Below, in pieces: positions 1-5,002 of a stretch of DNA of 8,809 bases. The stretch comes from Fimenecus sp051881395 (GTDB lineage: Bacteria > Bacillota > Clostridia > Oscillospirales > Acutalibacteraceae), in assembly GCA_051881395.1 (NCBI GenBank), contig JBJEPU010000140.1, positions 1 to 8,809 on the forward strand, read 5' to 3'. How positions within the stretch are numbered: the first letter of the stretch is position 1; each line of letters starts with the position of its first letter. The notes beneath the pieces were generated by a model that saw only the letters and a program-made list of their open reading frames with translations, searched no databases and was not told the DNA's origin. Both the position numbers and the translations under genes were made by a program.

Positions 1-53
1 TGCTTGAACAATTTGCTATAGAAATTTTTGTCTAACTTTTTGGGGTCACTTCA
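1..53. mobile_element. Terminal end of an IS3-family (IS150-group-like) insertion sequence, partial
   Basis: Read on the minus strand from base 53, the sequence begins TGAAGTGACCCCAAAAAG and continues to GACA at base 29, giving a 25-bp block that starts TG and ends CA. I recognise this block as the terminal inverted repeat type of IS3-family elements common in Firmicutes. The transposase would lie left of the window. In the plus direction, a short open stretch ends at a TAG at 19-21 (last residues CLNNLL), which could be the very end of a transposase, but six residues are too few to judge. Bases 54-57 (TTG or TTGC) would be one copy of the 3-4 bp target duplication. The call rests on remembered terminal sequence; the mate end is not visible. 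Confidence 0.6.
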
Positions 54-76
54 TTGCGGCTTCGGGGGATTTTTCA
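54..76 (-). terminator. Half of an intrinsic terminator, apparently split by the insertion sequence
   Basis: Bases 56-74 read GCGGCTTCGGGGGATTTTT on the plus strand: a GC-rich arm followed directly by a T-tract, as in the descending half of an intrinsic terminator. On the minus strand it is an A-tract plus the ascending arm, placed just past the stop codon at 82, where a terminator for the leftward genes would be expected. No complementary arm exists within the window, and base 54 is where the IS-like end stops. The missing arm probably lies beyond the element. The arm is seen directly; its former pairing is inferred. Confidence 0.45.
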
Positions 77-81
77 TTTGT

Positions 82-423
82 TCAGTCAAATACAACCGAT
101 TTCTTTTTACCGTTTTTGTTGCGCGGGTATTCTCGAATGCGAAGAATGTAGTCCAAATTTACAATTTCAAGCGTACCGTTGTTTTCTAATATCAGCCCAC
201 CGTCCGAAACCGATTGAATTGTGCCGTTGATTTGATTGTTCAGGGTGTAGATAATACATTCTTTACCGATAAACTGTTTGGCGAGTTCCACCATTTTCTC
301 TTTCTCCCTTTCTGTTTGACGCGCCGCCAGCAGACGGTGTGCCGCAGATTGTTTTTTCATTTTGTTTTGCTGTAAAACGAGAAAAAGCAGGAAAAACACG
401 CAAATCAAAGTGCTTGTTTCCAT
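82..423 (-). CDS. Small membrane-anchored protein with Sm/SH3-like C-terminal domain (resembles DUF6897-type clostridial proteins)
   Basis: The protein is 113 aa when started at the ATG at 423, which has GGAGG seven bases upstream; the reading frame is open 21 codons further, but those codons overlap the promoter. Residues 4-18 form one hydrophobic segment (LICVFFLLFLVL core), followed by a charged, helical linker rich in Lys/Glu/Arg (residues 21-50). Residues 51-100 alternate like a small five-stranded beta barrel, with FIGKECIIYTLNNQINGTI, then SDGGLIL, then EIVNLDYILRI, a pattern typical of Sm/Hfq-like or SH3-like folds. The tail is basic (RNKNGKKK). I recall similar uncharacterised proteins in clostridia, possibly DUF6897, but cannot confirm the family. 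The N-in/C-in orientation implied by the basic linker would put the barrel in the cytoplasm. No function is known. It has its own promoter, so it need not be co-regulated with the upstream SOD gene. Confidence 0.75.
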   Translation of the reverse strand: METSTLICVFFLLFLVLQQNKMKKQSAAHRLLAARQTEREKEKMVELAKQFIGKECIIYTLNNQINGTIQSVSDGGLILENNGTLEIVNLDYILRIREYPRNKNGKKKSVVFD

Positions 424-453
424 CTTGCCGCCTCCGTGCCGTTTCTTGTAAAA

Positions 454-482
454 AGTATAGCACGCATATCGGTATTTTGCAA
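454..482 (-). promoter_or_regulatory. Sigma-A promoter with extended -10 for the small membrane protein gene
   Basis: On the minus strand: -35 TTGCAA (482-477), exact 17-bp spacer, -10 TATACT (459-454), with TGC directly before the -10 giving an extended -10. Transcription would start near 447, leaving a short leader with GGAGG before the ATG at 423. The -35 box begins eight bases after the SOD gene stop codon, so this gene can be expressed independently of the SOD pair. Confidence 0.7.
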
Positions 483-489
483 GCACACC

Positions 490-1008
490 TTATCTACCGC
501 GCATCGTTTTCACAATCGTGCCGCAGGCGATGCGTTCGCCGGCGTTTCCTGCGGGCTGGGCTTTGAAATCGTCGGGATTGCGGTGGATTATCACGCTTCT
601 GCCGAGAATTTCAGCAATTCCGAAGCGGTCTGTCAGCACCGCGCTGAATGCATTTCCGCTTGCGGTGGCAAACAGCGGCGGCAAATCGCCCGCATGCGCC
701 GGATGCGGGCAGTCTTCGGGATTATAGTGTCCACCCGCCGAGAGGAAGTCGTCTGTTTTGCCATCTTTACAAGTGCCGTTTTCATGCAGATGCATGGCAA
801 AAATACCGAAGTCGCAGTTTTCGGTGCTGACGGGCAGTCCGCGCACATTGGATACCACCAAAACGCCGCGGTTTCCTGCGGGGTAAAACAAAATCCGTCC
901 CGCAATTTCGGGGTATTTTTCACTCCCGCGCACATATGCGGCGGCGTAGGGCTTGTGCGACGATACAATGTGTACAAAATCTGCGTTTTCCCGTTGAAAT
1001 GTATACAA
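490..1008 (-). CDS. Cu/Zn superoxide dismutase family protein, cytosolic
   Basis: The 172-aa protein carries the SodC ligand set in order (numbered from the TTG start): H73 and H75 in HLH, H94 in GGHYNP, H102, H105 and D108 in HPAHAGD, H142 in VIIH, plus the substrate-guiding Arg159 and the disulfide pair Cys80/Cys162 (ending in RIACG). These correspond to the copper, bridging and zinc ligands of Cu/Zn SOD, so the enzyme should dismutate superoxide to oxygen and hydrogen peroxide. The zinc loop is short compared with secreted bacterial SodC. The start chosen is TTG at 1008, eight bases after a near-perfect GGAGGTGA; the ATG at 1038 would put that ribosome site inside the gene. There is no signal peptide or lipobox, so the product appears cytosolic, unlike most bacterial SodC. 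It follows the half-rubrerythrin gene by 64 bases and is probably co-transcribed with it. Activity is inferred from ligand conservation. Confidence 0.88.
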   Translation of the reverse strand: MYTFQRENADFVHIVSSHKPYAAAYVRGSEKYPEIAGRILFYPAGNRGVLVVSNVRGLPVSTENCDFGIFAMHLHENGTCKDGKTDDFLSAGGHYNPEDCPHPAHAGDLPPLFATASGNAFSAVLTDRFGIAEILGRSVIIHRNPDDFKAQPAGNAGERIACGTIVKTMRGR

Positions 1009-1021
1009 AAAAATCACCTCC

Positions 1022-1041
1022 GTTTTCAATATATGCAAAAC
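1022..1041 (-). promoter_or_regulatory. Imperfect inverted repeat just upstream of the SOD ribosome binding site
   Basis: On the minus strand the 20 bases have arms GTTTT and AAAAC that pair perfectly, and 8 of 10 base pairs across the whole dyad match. Its core contains TTGCATATATT, identical to 1400-1410 in the divergent promoter region. It could be a protein-binding site shared by the two loci or an RNA element next to the SOD ribosome binding site. Function is inferred only from the repeat. Confidence 0.3.
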
Positions 1042-1072
1042 GGGGGCGATTTTTGTGTGATGCAGGAATTCT

Positions 1073-1315
1073 TTACAGCGGGGTACGGTCGCTGTGCTCG
1101 TGCTGATAAGCGTGCAGTAATTCTTTCAAATGTGCGGCGTGTTCGGCTTCCTCTACGGCATATTTTGAAAAGACTTCCCGGTATTTCGGTTCTCCTTGGT
1201 ATTCATCGGCATAGCCTTCAAAATCCCGCGCCATTTCCATCGAGTTTTCCCACGCCCGCAACAGGCGGTCGCGCACCGTTGTCGGAATTCTGTGGCGATT
1301 TTGTTCGTTTTCCAT
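1073..1315 (-). CDS. Half-rubrerythrin: short ferritin-like protein with a single Glu and ExxH diiron half-site
   Basis: The 80-aa, almost entirely helical protein has AAGGAG eight bases before its ATG. Helix A contains E23 in AWENS; helix B contains E56-A-E-H59 in EEAEHAAHLKELL. The E23 to E56 spacing of 33 residues followed by ExxH equals that of the first half of the rubrerythrin four-helix domain (Glu20, Glu53, His56 in the Desulfovibrio protein). The second pair of helices and the C-terminal rubredoxin domain of rubrerythrin are absent, so a diiron centre could form only by dimerisation, as in the two-helix encapsulated ferritins. It may reduce peroxide or handle iron; this is inferred. 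The C-terminus (HAYQHEHSDR) holds extra histidines. It is the first gene of a leftward pair with the SOD, and peroxide made by the SOD would be its logical substrate. An alternative is a structural helical protein that binds no metal. Confidence 0.75.
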   Translation of the reverse strand: MENEQNRHRIPTTVRDRLLRAWENSMEMARDFEGYADEYQGEPKYREVFSKYAVEEAEHAAHLKELLHAYQHEHSDRTPL

Positions 1316-1366
1316 GAAAACACTCCTTCCTTTTTTCAGTATGCGCTTTTTTTCGGCTTCAATCCA

Positions 1367-1395
1367 AAAATAGGCAGGAAAATATCAAAAGACAA
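1367..1395 (-). promoter_or_regulatory. Weak candidate promoter for the leftward half-rubrerythrin/SOD pair
   Basis: On the minus strand: -35-like TTGTCT (1395-1390), 17-bp spacer, -10-like TATTTT (1372-1367). Each box matches four of six consensus positions. It is the best leftward match I see in the 180-base divergent region. Its -35 box touches the left arm of the inverted repeat at 1392-1414, so a protein bound there would affect both directions. A closer alternative, TTGGAT with an 18-bp spacer before CATACT (1343-1338), would start transcription almost inside the ribosome site. Confidence 0.3.
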
Positions 1396-1414
1396 AATAT
1401 TGCATATATTTTGT
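1392..1414. promoter_or_regulatory. Perfect 9-bp inverted repeat over the rightward -35 box, candidate operator
   Basis: The left arm ACAAAATAT (1392-1400) and right arm ATATTTTGT (1406-1414) are exact reverse complements around the spacer TGCAT. The repeat covers the rightward -35 box (1400-1405) and touches the weak leftward -35. That position suits a repressor controlling the divergent genes. It does not match the PerR, Fur or Rex box consensus I know. The local AT-richness makes chance dyads easier, but nine of nine pairs with a short spacer is notable. Confidence 0.45.
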
Positions 1415-1428
1415 TTTTATGTTACAAT
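1400..1428 (+). promoter_or_regulatory. Sigma-A promoter with extended -10 for the rightward polysaccharide operon
   Basis: -35 TTGCAT (1400-1405), exact 17-bp spacer, -10 TACAAT (1423-1428), preceded by TGT for an extended -10. The start of transcription would be near 1435, about 60 bases before the flippase start codon. It is the only convincing promoter ahead of the seven rightward genes, whose tight packing argues for one long transcript. Confidence 0.7.
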
Positions 1429-1460
1429 TACTTAATAAATTTGTAAGAAACGGAAAGGTG

Positions 1461-1482
1461 CGCGGCATGGTTCTTCGCCGCG
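1461..1482 (+). promoter_or_regulatory. GC-rich hairpin with the leader start codon in its loop
   Basis: CGCGGC (1461-1466) pairs perfectly with GCCGCG (1477-1482); a G-T pair at 1460/1483 can extend the stem. The 10-base loop ATGGTTCTTC begins with the ATG of the short leader reading frame. No T-tract follows, so it is not a terminator. It lies within the predicted 5' untranslated leader, between a ribosome-site-like GGAAAGG (1452-1458) and the flippase start, where it could affect translation. Confidence 0.35.
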
Positions 1483-1502
1483 TTGATTTGCGACTATGCT
1501 GA
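1467..1502 (+). CDS. Possible 11-codon leader peptide overlapping the flippase start
   Basis: ATG at 1467 is preceded at eight bases by GGAAAGG (1452-1458) and encodes MVLRRVDLRLC before TGA at 1500-1502. That stop overlaps the flippase ATG in the string ATGCTGA (1496-1502), the geometry of translational coupling. The flippase has no ribosome site of its own and an in-frame stop at 1484, so it cannot start further upstream; reinitiation after this leader would explain how it is translated. Three arginines and three leucines stand out, but the peptide is too short for a claim of attenuation. Confidence 0.35.
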   Translation: MVLRRVDLRLC

Positions 1503-2767
1503 AAAAATGGATGCAAAAGACACCCACCGGAAAAGCCGTTGCCTTTTGGAATATGATGGGCAGTCTTGTCAATGCCGCCACCTCTGTTATATTGCTGATG
1601 ATGGTGACGCGAACGCTCGGCGATGAAAAGGCAGGCGTTTTTTCTTTTGGCTTTTCCGTCAGCTTGATGATGCTGACCGTGGGGATGTTTGAGGTTCGGC
1701 CGTTTCAGTCAACGGATATTTATAAGCAGTTTTCTTTCCCACAGTATTTTTCGTTTCGCTTGCTGACCTGCTTGTTGATGTTGCTTTCCTCTGTTGGGTA
1801 TGTTGCCGTCAACGGCTATGCGGCGGAAAAAGCGTGGGTGGTTTTGCTGCTGTGCATCTTAAAATGCGTGGAAGCAGTTTGCGATGTGTTTAACGGACAA
1901 GCCCAGCAAAATGACCGATTGGACATTGCCGGTTTTTCCCTGTCCGTGCGTGTGTGCGTGTATTGCGTCGGCTTTTTGGTTTCTTTGTTGCTGACGCGGA
2001 ATTTGTTGTTCTCCTGCGGGGTTATGGTGCTTCTCGCCCTTTTGTGGCTTTTGTTTTTTGATGTGCCAACCGGAAAATACTTTGAAAAATGCGGCTTGGA
2101 TTTTCAAAAATCGTCGATACTCGGTCTTTTGAAAGCCTGTTTTCCGCTGTTCTTGGCGTCGTTTTTAATGATGTATATTAACAATGCGCCGAAATTTGCG
2201 GTGGACGCATATCTTTCCGACGAATACCAAACCTATTACGGGATTTTGTTTATGCCGGCGTCGGTCATCAATTTATTCAGTTTGTTTGCCTTTCGTCCGC
2301 TTTTGACCAAACTGACGGCAATGTGGAACGAAAACCGCCGCAAAGCCTTTTTGCTGACGGTGGGCAAGTTGATTTTGTGGATTTTGCTTGTCACGGCGGC
2401 GGCGCTTTTGGGGGGCTGGTTACTCGGCATTCCTGTTTTGTCGCTGTTGTACGGTACGGATTTGTCCGCCTATAAGGCGGAACTGATGGTGGTGCTGGTC
2501 GGCGGCGGCTTTAATGCGCTTTGCGTGTTGCTGTACTATATGATTACCGTGATGCGGCGGCAAAAATATGTGTTAATTGGCTACACTGTTGCGGCGCTGA
2601 CCGCCTATTTTTCCGGCGACCGCTTGGTGCGCGCCTTCGGGCTGATGGGGGCTTCTTACACCTATTTGCTCTCGGTCGCGGTGTTGTGTGTTCTGTTTAT
2701 CTGCATTTTTACAAGCGTTTTGCTTTCAAAACGGAAGGAAAAGGAGCGTGCAGACGAGAATGGGTAA
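1496..2767 (+). CDS. Wzx-like polysaccharide flippase (MOP superfamily)
   Basis: The 423-aa, strongly hydrophobic protein has roughly a dozen membrane segments, from about residues 15-38 (SLVNAATSVILLMMVTRTLG) to the last near 390-413, followed by a basic tail (SKRKEKERADENG). The opening pattern, an amphipathic helix followed by a long helix ending in VTRTLG and then AGVFSFGFS, is typical of oligosaccharide flippases of the Wzx/MurJ type. The mid-protein stretch around residues 227-260 (NNAPKFAVDAYL, then LFMPASVINLFSLFAFRPLL) is also characteristic of this family. It would move an undecaprenyl-diphosphate-linked glycan across the membrane. The start is forced by a stop at 1484 and lacks a ribosome site, suggesting coupling to the leader. 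Its end overlaps the next gene by 8 bases. The substrate cannot be told from sequence. Confidence 0.88.
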   Translation: MLKKWMQKTPTGKAVAFWNMMGSLVNAATSVILLMMVTRTLGDEKAGVFSFGFSVSLMMLTVGMFEVRPFQSTDIYKQFSFPQYFSFRLLTCLLMLLSSVGYVAVNGYAAEKAWVVLLLCILKCVEAVCDVFNGQAQQNDRLDIAGFSLSVRVCVYCVGFLVSLLLTRNLLFSCGVMVLLALLWLLFFDVPTGKYFEKCGLDFQKSSILGLLKACFPLFLASFLMMYINNAPKFAVDAYLSDEYQTYYGILFMPASVINLFSLFAFRPLLTKLTAMWNENRRKAFLLTVGKLILWILLVTAAALLGGWLLGIPVLSLLYGTDLSAYKAELMVVLVGGGFNALCVLLYYMITVMRRQKYVLIGYTVAALTAYFSGDRLVRAFGLMGASYTYLLSVAVLCVLFICIFTSVLLSKRKEKERADENG

Positions 2768-3926
2768 GCATTTTTGTATTTTTTCCGCCCTGTATGTTCC
2801 GCATCCGGGCGGGGTGGAGCGCTATACGCTGAACCTTGCCAAGGAATTGCTGTCACAGGGGCACCGTGTCACAGTTGTGACCTGTAATACCGAGGGTACG
2901 GCGGCATTTTCGGAATCCGAAGAAGGCATTACCGTCTATGCTTTGCCTTGTATTCCGCTGATGGGCGGGCGGTTGCCGTTGCCGAAGCTGAACGGTACTT
3001 ACCGCGACTTGATGCGGCAGTTGTATACCTGCGATTTTGATGCGGTGGTTATCAACACCCGATTTTATTTTCATTCGCTTATCGGCGCGCGGTTTGCCGA
3101 AAAACGCGGCTTGCCGTCTTTGGTGATTGAACATGGCTCGGCGCATTTGCAAATGGGTATGCCGCTTTTAAACATACTTTGCGGGTGGTATGAGCATTTC
3201 GTCACCGCGATTTTAAAACGGTACTGTAAACACTATTACGGCGTTTCCAAAGAGGCGTGCGAGTGGCTTTCGCATTTCGGTATTTCCGCCGAAGGCATCT
3301 TGTATAACGCCGTGCCGGAGCAGGAAATTGCGGACATTTTGCAGTCGGATATGCCTTCATTCCGCCAAAAATACAATATTCCCGCCGACGCGCTTGTCTT
3401 TTCCTTTATCGGCAGATTGGTCAAAGAAAAAGGTGCGGACAGTACCGTGCACGGCTTTTGCAATGCGTGCGCGAAAACCGACCGTCCAATGTATTTGCTG
3501 TTGGCAGGGGATGGCTATTTGCGGGAGGGCTTGGAAGCAGATGCGCCCGACAATGTAATTTTTCTCGGAAAAATCCCTTATACTGCCGCTGTTCGTTTGC
3601 ACAAAGACAGCGATTTCTACTGCTTGCCATCCGATTCCGAGGGCTTTTGTACCTCCGTGTTGGAAGCAATTGTCTGCGACAGCGTGGTGGTTGCCACCAA
3701 TGTGCCCGGCGTCAGTCCGATTATCGAGGACGGTGTTTCAGGGATTATTCTGCCCGAAAACAGTGAAAAAGCCGTGGAAAACGGCATTTTGCGTGCGGTT
3801 GCGATTGAAAACAGAACCGATTTTACCGCCCGCGCAAAAGAAAGCTATATTGCCTGCGGCTGCACCTTTCCGGAAACCGCCGCGCGGCTGGTCAAAGCAT
3901 TTGAAAGCAGGGAGGAGACGGTATGA
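2760..3926 (+). CDS. Family 4 glycosyltransferase (GT-B fold)
   Basis: With the ATG at 2760 the protein is 388 aa, normal for GT4. The N-terminal Rossmann half has the acceptor-side PGGVER motif (residues 16-21), EHG at 124-126 and GVSK at 161-164. The C-terminal half has the donor-binding elements FIGRLVKEKG (216-225), LLLAGDGY (247-253) and the E-x7-E signature E294/E302 in SEGFCTSVLEA, then GV.GI at 325-330. It is a retaining enzyme that would add a sugar from a nucleotide-sugar donor to a lipid-linked glycan at the cytoplasmic face. AAGGAG lies 13 bases ahead of the chosen ATG, somewhat far; a GTG at 2748, nine bases after GGAAGG, is the alternative and adds four residues. It overlaps the flippase by 8 bases and the next gene by 4 (ATGA), implying coupled translation. 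The sugar is unknown. Confidence 0.9.
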   Translation: MGKHFCIFSALYVPHPGGVERYTLNLAKELLSQGHRVTVVTCNTEGTAAFSESEEGITVYALPCIPLMGGRLPLPKLNGTYRDLMRQLYTCDFDAVVINTRFYFHSLIGARFAEKRGLPSLVIEHGSAHLQMGMPLLNILCGWYEHFVTAILKRYCKHYYGVSKEACEWLSHFGISAEGILYNAVPEQEIADILQSDMPSFRQKYNIPADALVFSFIGRLVKEKGADSTVHGFCNACAKTDRPMYLLLAGDGYLREGLEADAPDNVIFLGKIPYTAAVRLHKDSDFYCLPSDSEGFCTSVLEAIVCDSVVVATNVPGVSPIIEDGVSGIILPENSEKAVENGILRAVAIENRTDFTARAKESYIACGCTFPETAARLVKAFESREETV

Positions 3927-4627
3927 ACCCTATTTTAATTATTCCCGCTTATAATGAAGGGGAAAGCATTGAACGCGTGGTGCGCAACGTGCAGGAAAAT
4001 TTCCCGCAGTATGATTATATCGTTGTCAATGACGGTTCGGCGGACAATACCGCCAAGGTTTGTATGCGCAACGGCTTTAATTTTTTAGATTTGCCGGAGA
4101 ATATCGGGCTGTCGGGCGCGTTTCAAGCGGGTATGAAATACGCTTACTATAACGGCTATGACTGTGCCGTGCAGTATGACGGTGACGGCCAGCACGACGC
4201 GCGGTATATTGCCGATATGGTGGAGTTCATGGAGCAGGGCGATTATGACATCGTTATCGGGTCGCGTTTTGTGACGCAAAAAAAGCCGAAAACGCTTCGT
4301 ATGCTCGGCAGTAATCTGATTTCCGCCGCGATTAAATTGACCACGCGTAAAACCATTAAAGACCCCACCTCAGGTATGCGCCTTTACAACCGCCGTATGA
4401 TGAAACGGCACGCGCGCATGTACGAATTCGGCCCCGAGCCCGATACCCTCGCGTTTTTAGCGCGCAGCGGCGCAAAAATCGGCGAGGTGCAGGTGGAAAT
4501 GCTCGAACGCACGGCAGGCAAAAGTTATTTGAACTTTGCGCGCTCTATGCGGTACATGACGAGAATGTGTATGTCTATCTTTTTTATCCAATGGTTCCGA
4601 AAACCGATTGATTTGCAGGGGGAATAA
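3923..4627 (+). CDS. Family 2 glycosyltransferase, DPM1-like polyprenyl-phosphate sugar synthase
   Basis: The 234-aa GT-A protein carries PAYNEGESI (8-16), VNDGSADNT (35-43), the metal and donor motif YDGDGQHD (85-92), GSRF (113-116) and DPTSGMRLYNRR (147-158). This set and size match the soluble dolichol-phosphate-mannose synthase-like group, which transfers a sugar from a nucleotide donor to a polyprenyl phosphate. Unlike GtrB or yeast Dpm1 it has no strong C-terminal membrane helices, only a short hydrophobic patch at 217-225. The DUF2304 gene that follows by three bases is the usual neighbour of such enzymes and could supply the anchor. GGAGG lies seven bases before the ATG, which overlaps the GT4 stop. 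The sugar (glucose, mannose or other) cannot be assigned. A direct transferase to a glycan acceptor is the less likely alternative. Confidence 0.88.
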   Translation: MNPILIIPAYNEGESIERVVRNVQENFPQYDYIVVNDGSADNTAKVCMRNGFNFLDLPENIGLSGAFQAGMKYAYYNGYDCAVQYDGDGQHDARYIADMVEFMEQGDYDIVIGSRFVTQKKPKTLRMLGSNLISAAIKLTTRKTIKDPTSGMRLYNRRMMKRHARMYEFGPEPDTLAFLARSGAKIGEVQVEMLERTAGKSYLNFARSMRYMTRMCMSIFFIQWFRKPIDLQGE

Positions 4628-4630
4628 GCT

Positions 4631-5002
4631 ATGAGTATTGTGTTGCGTATCGCTTTAATCGTGGTTTGTGTGATAGCCTGTATGTATGTACTTCGGAAAA
4701 TCCGCCGTGCGCAAATGGAAATTGACGACGCCATTTATTGGATTATCGTCAGCATTGTGCTGGTTATCATCAGTATTTTTCCGCAAATTCCGGATTTCTT
4801 TTCGGACCTGCTTGGCATTCAGTCACCGTCGAATTTCGTATTCCTGTCGGTGATATTCGTGGTGATTGTGAAGTTGTTCTCTTTATCCTTAGAGGTTTCG
4901 GCATTAAAGCAAAAACTGAAATCCACCATTCAAAATGTTGCCATTCGGGAAAAAGAGTTGGAAGAACTTGCAAAAGGGGAGAAGGCGAATGGAAAAGACT
5001 AA
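4631..5002 (+). CDS. DUF2304 family small membrane protein
   Basis: The 123-aa protein has three hydrophobic segments at about 3-21, 35-52 and 68-87, and ends in a charged, coiled-coil-like helix from about 88 to 117 (EVSALKQKLKSTIQNVAIRE and onward). The IFPQIPDFFSDLLGIQSPSN loop between segments two and three is the recognisable DUF2304 signature. The family has no proven function; it is found beside DPM1-like GT2 enzymes. Here it follows one by three bases and precedes a GT-C-like protein, so it may anchor the soluble GT2 by its cytoplasmic helix or help move the polyprenyl-phosphate sugar across the membrane, as GtrA does in phage glucosylation operons. That role is inferred. An AGGGGGA ribosome site overlaps the end of the GT2 gene. 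Its 3' end overlaps the next gene by 14 bases. Confidence 0.88.
   Translation: MSIVLRIALIVVCVIACMYVLRKIRRAQMEIDDAIYWIIVSIVLVIISIFPQIPDFFSDLLGIQSPSNFVFLSVIFVVIVKLFSLSLEVSALKQKLKSTIQNVAIREKELEELAKGEKANGKD

Noticed and set aside
688..710. Perfect 8-bp inverted repeat GCCCGCAT/ATGCGGGC with 7-base spacer
   Set aside because: It lies inside the SOD coding sequence and arises from the codons for the conserved HPAHAG zinc-loop motif; no T-tract follows.
1009..1038. ATG start at 1038 giving a SOD ten residues longer
   Set aside because: It would bury the near-perfect GGAGGTGA ribosome site inside the gene; TTG at 1008 is correctly spaced from that site.
436..1317. Long plus-strand open frame of 293 codons opposite the SOD and half-rubrerythrin genes
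   Set aside because: It is the antisense shadow of two genes with clear motifs and ribosome sites; its protein is Cys/Arg/His-rich with no recognisable domain and has no ribosome site.
1382..1440. AT-rich divergent region as a PerR, Fur or Rex box
   Set aside because: The dyad arms do not fit the TTATAAT-type PerR box, the GATAAT-type Fur box or the TTGTTAA-type Rex box, so no named regulator is assigned.
2688..2759. Upstream ATG at 2688 extending the GT4 protein by 24 residues
   Set aside because: The extra residues lie inside the flippase gene, have no ribosome site, and the GT4 fold naturally begins just after the ATG at 2760.
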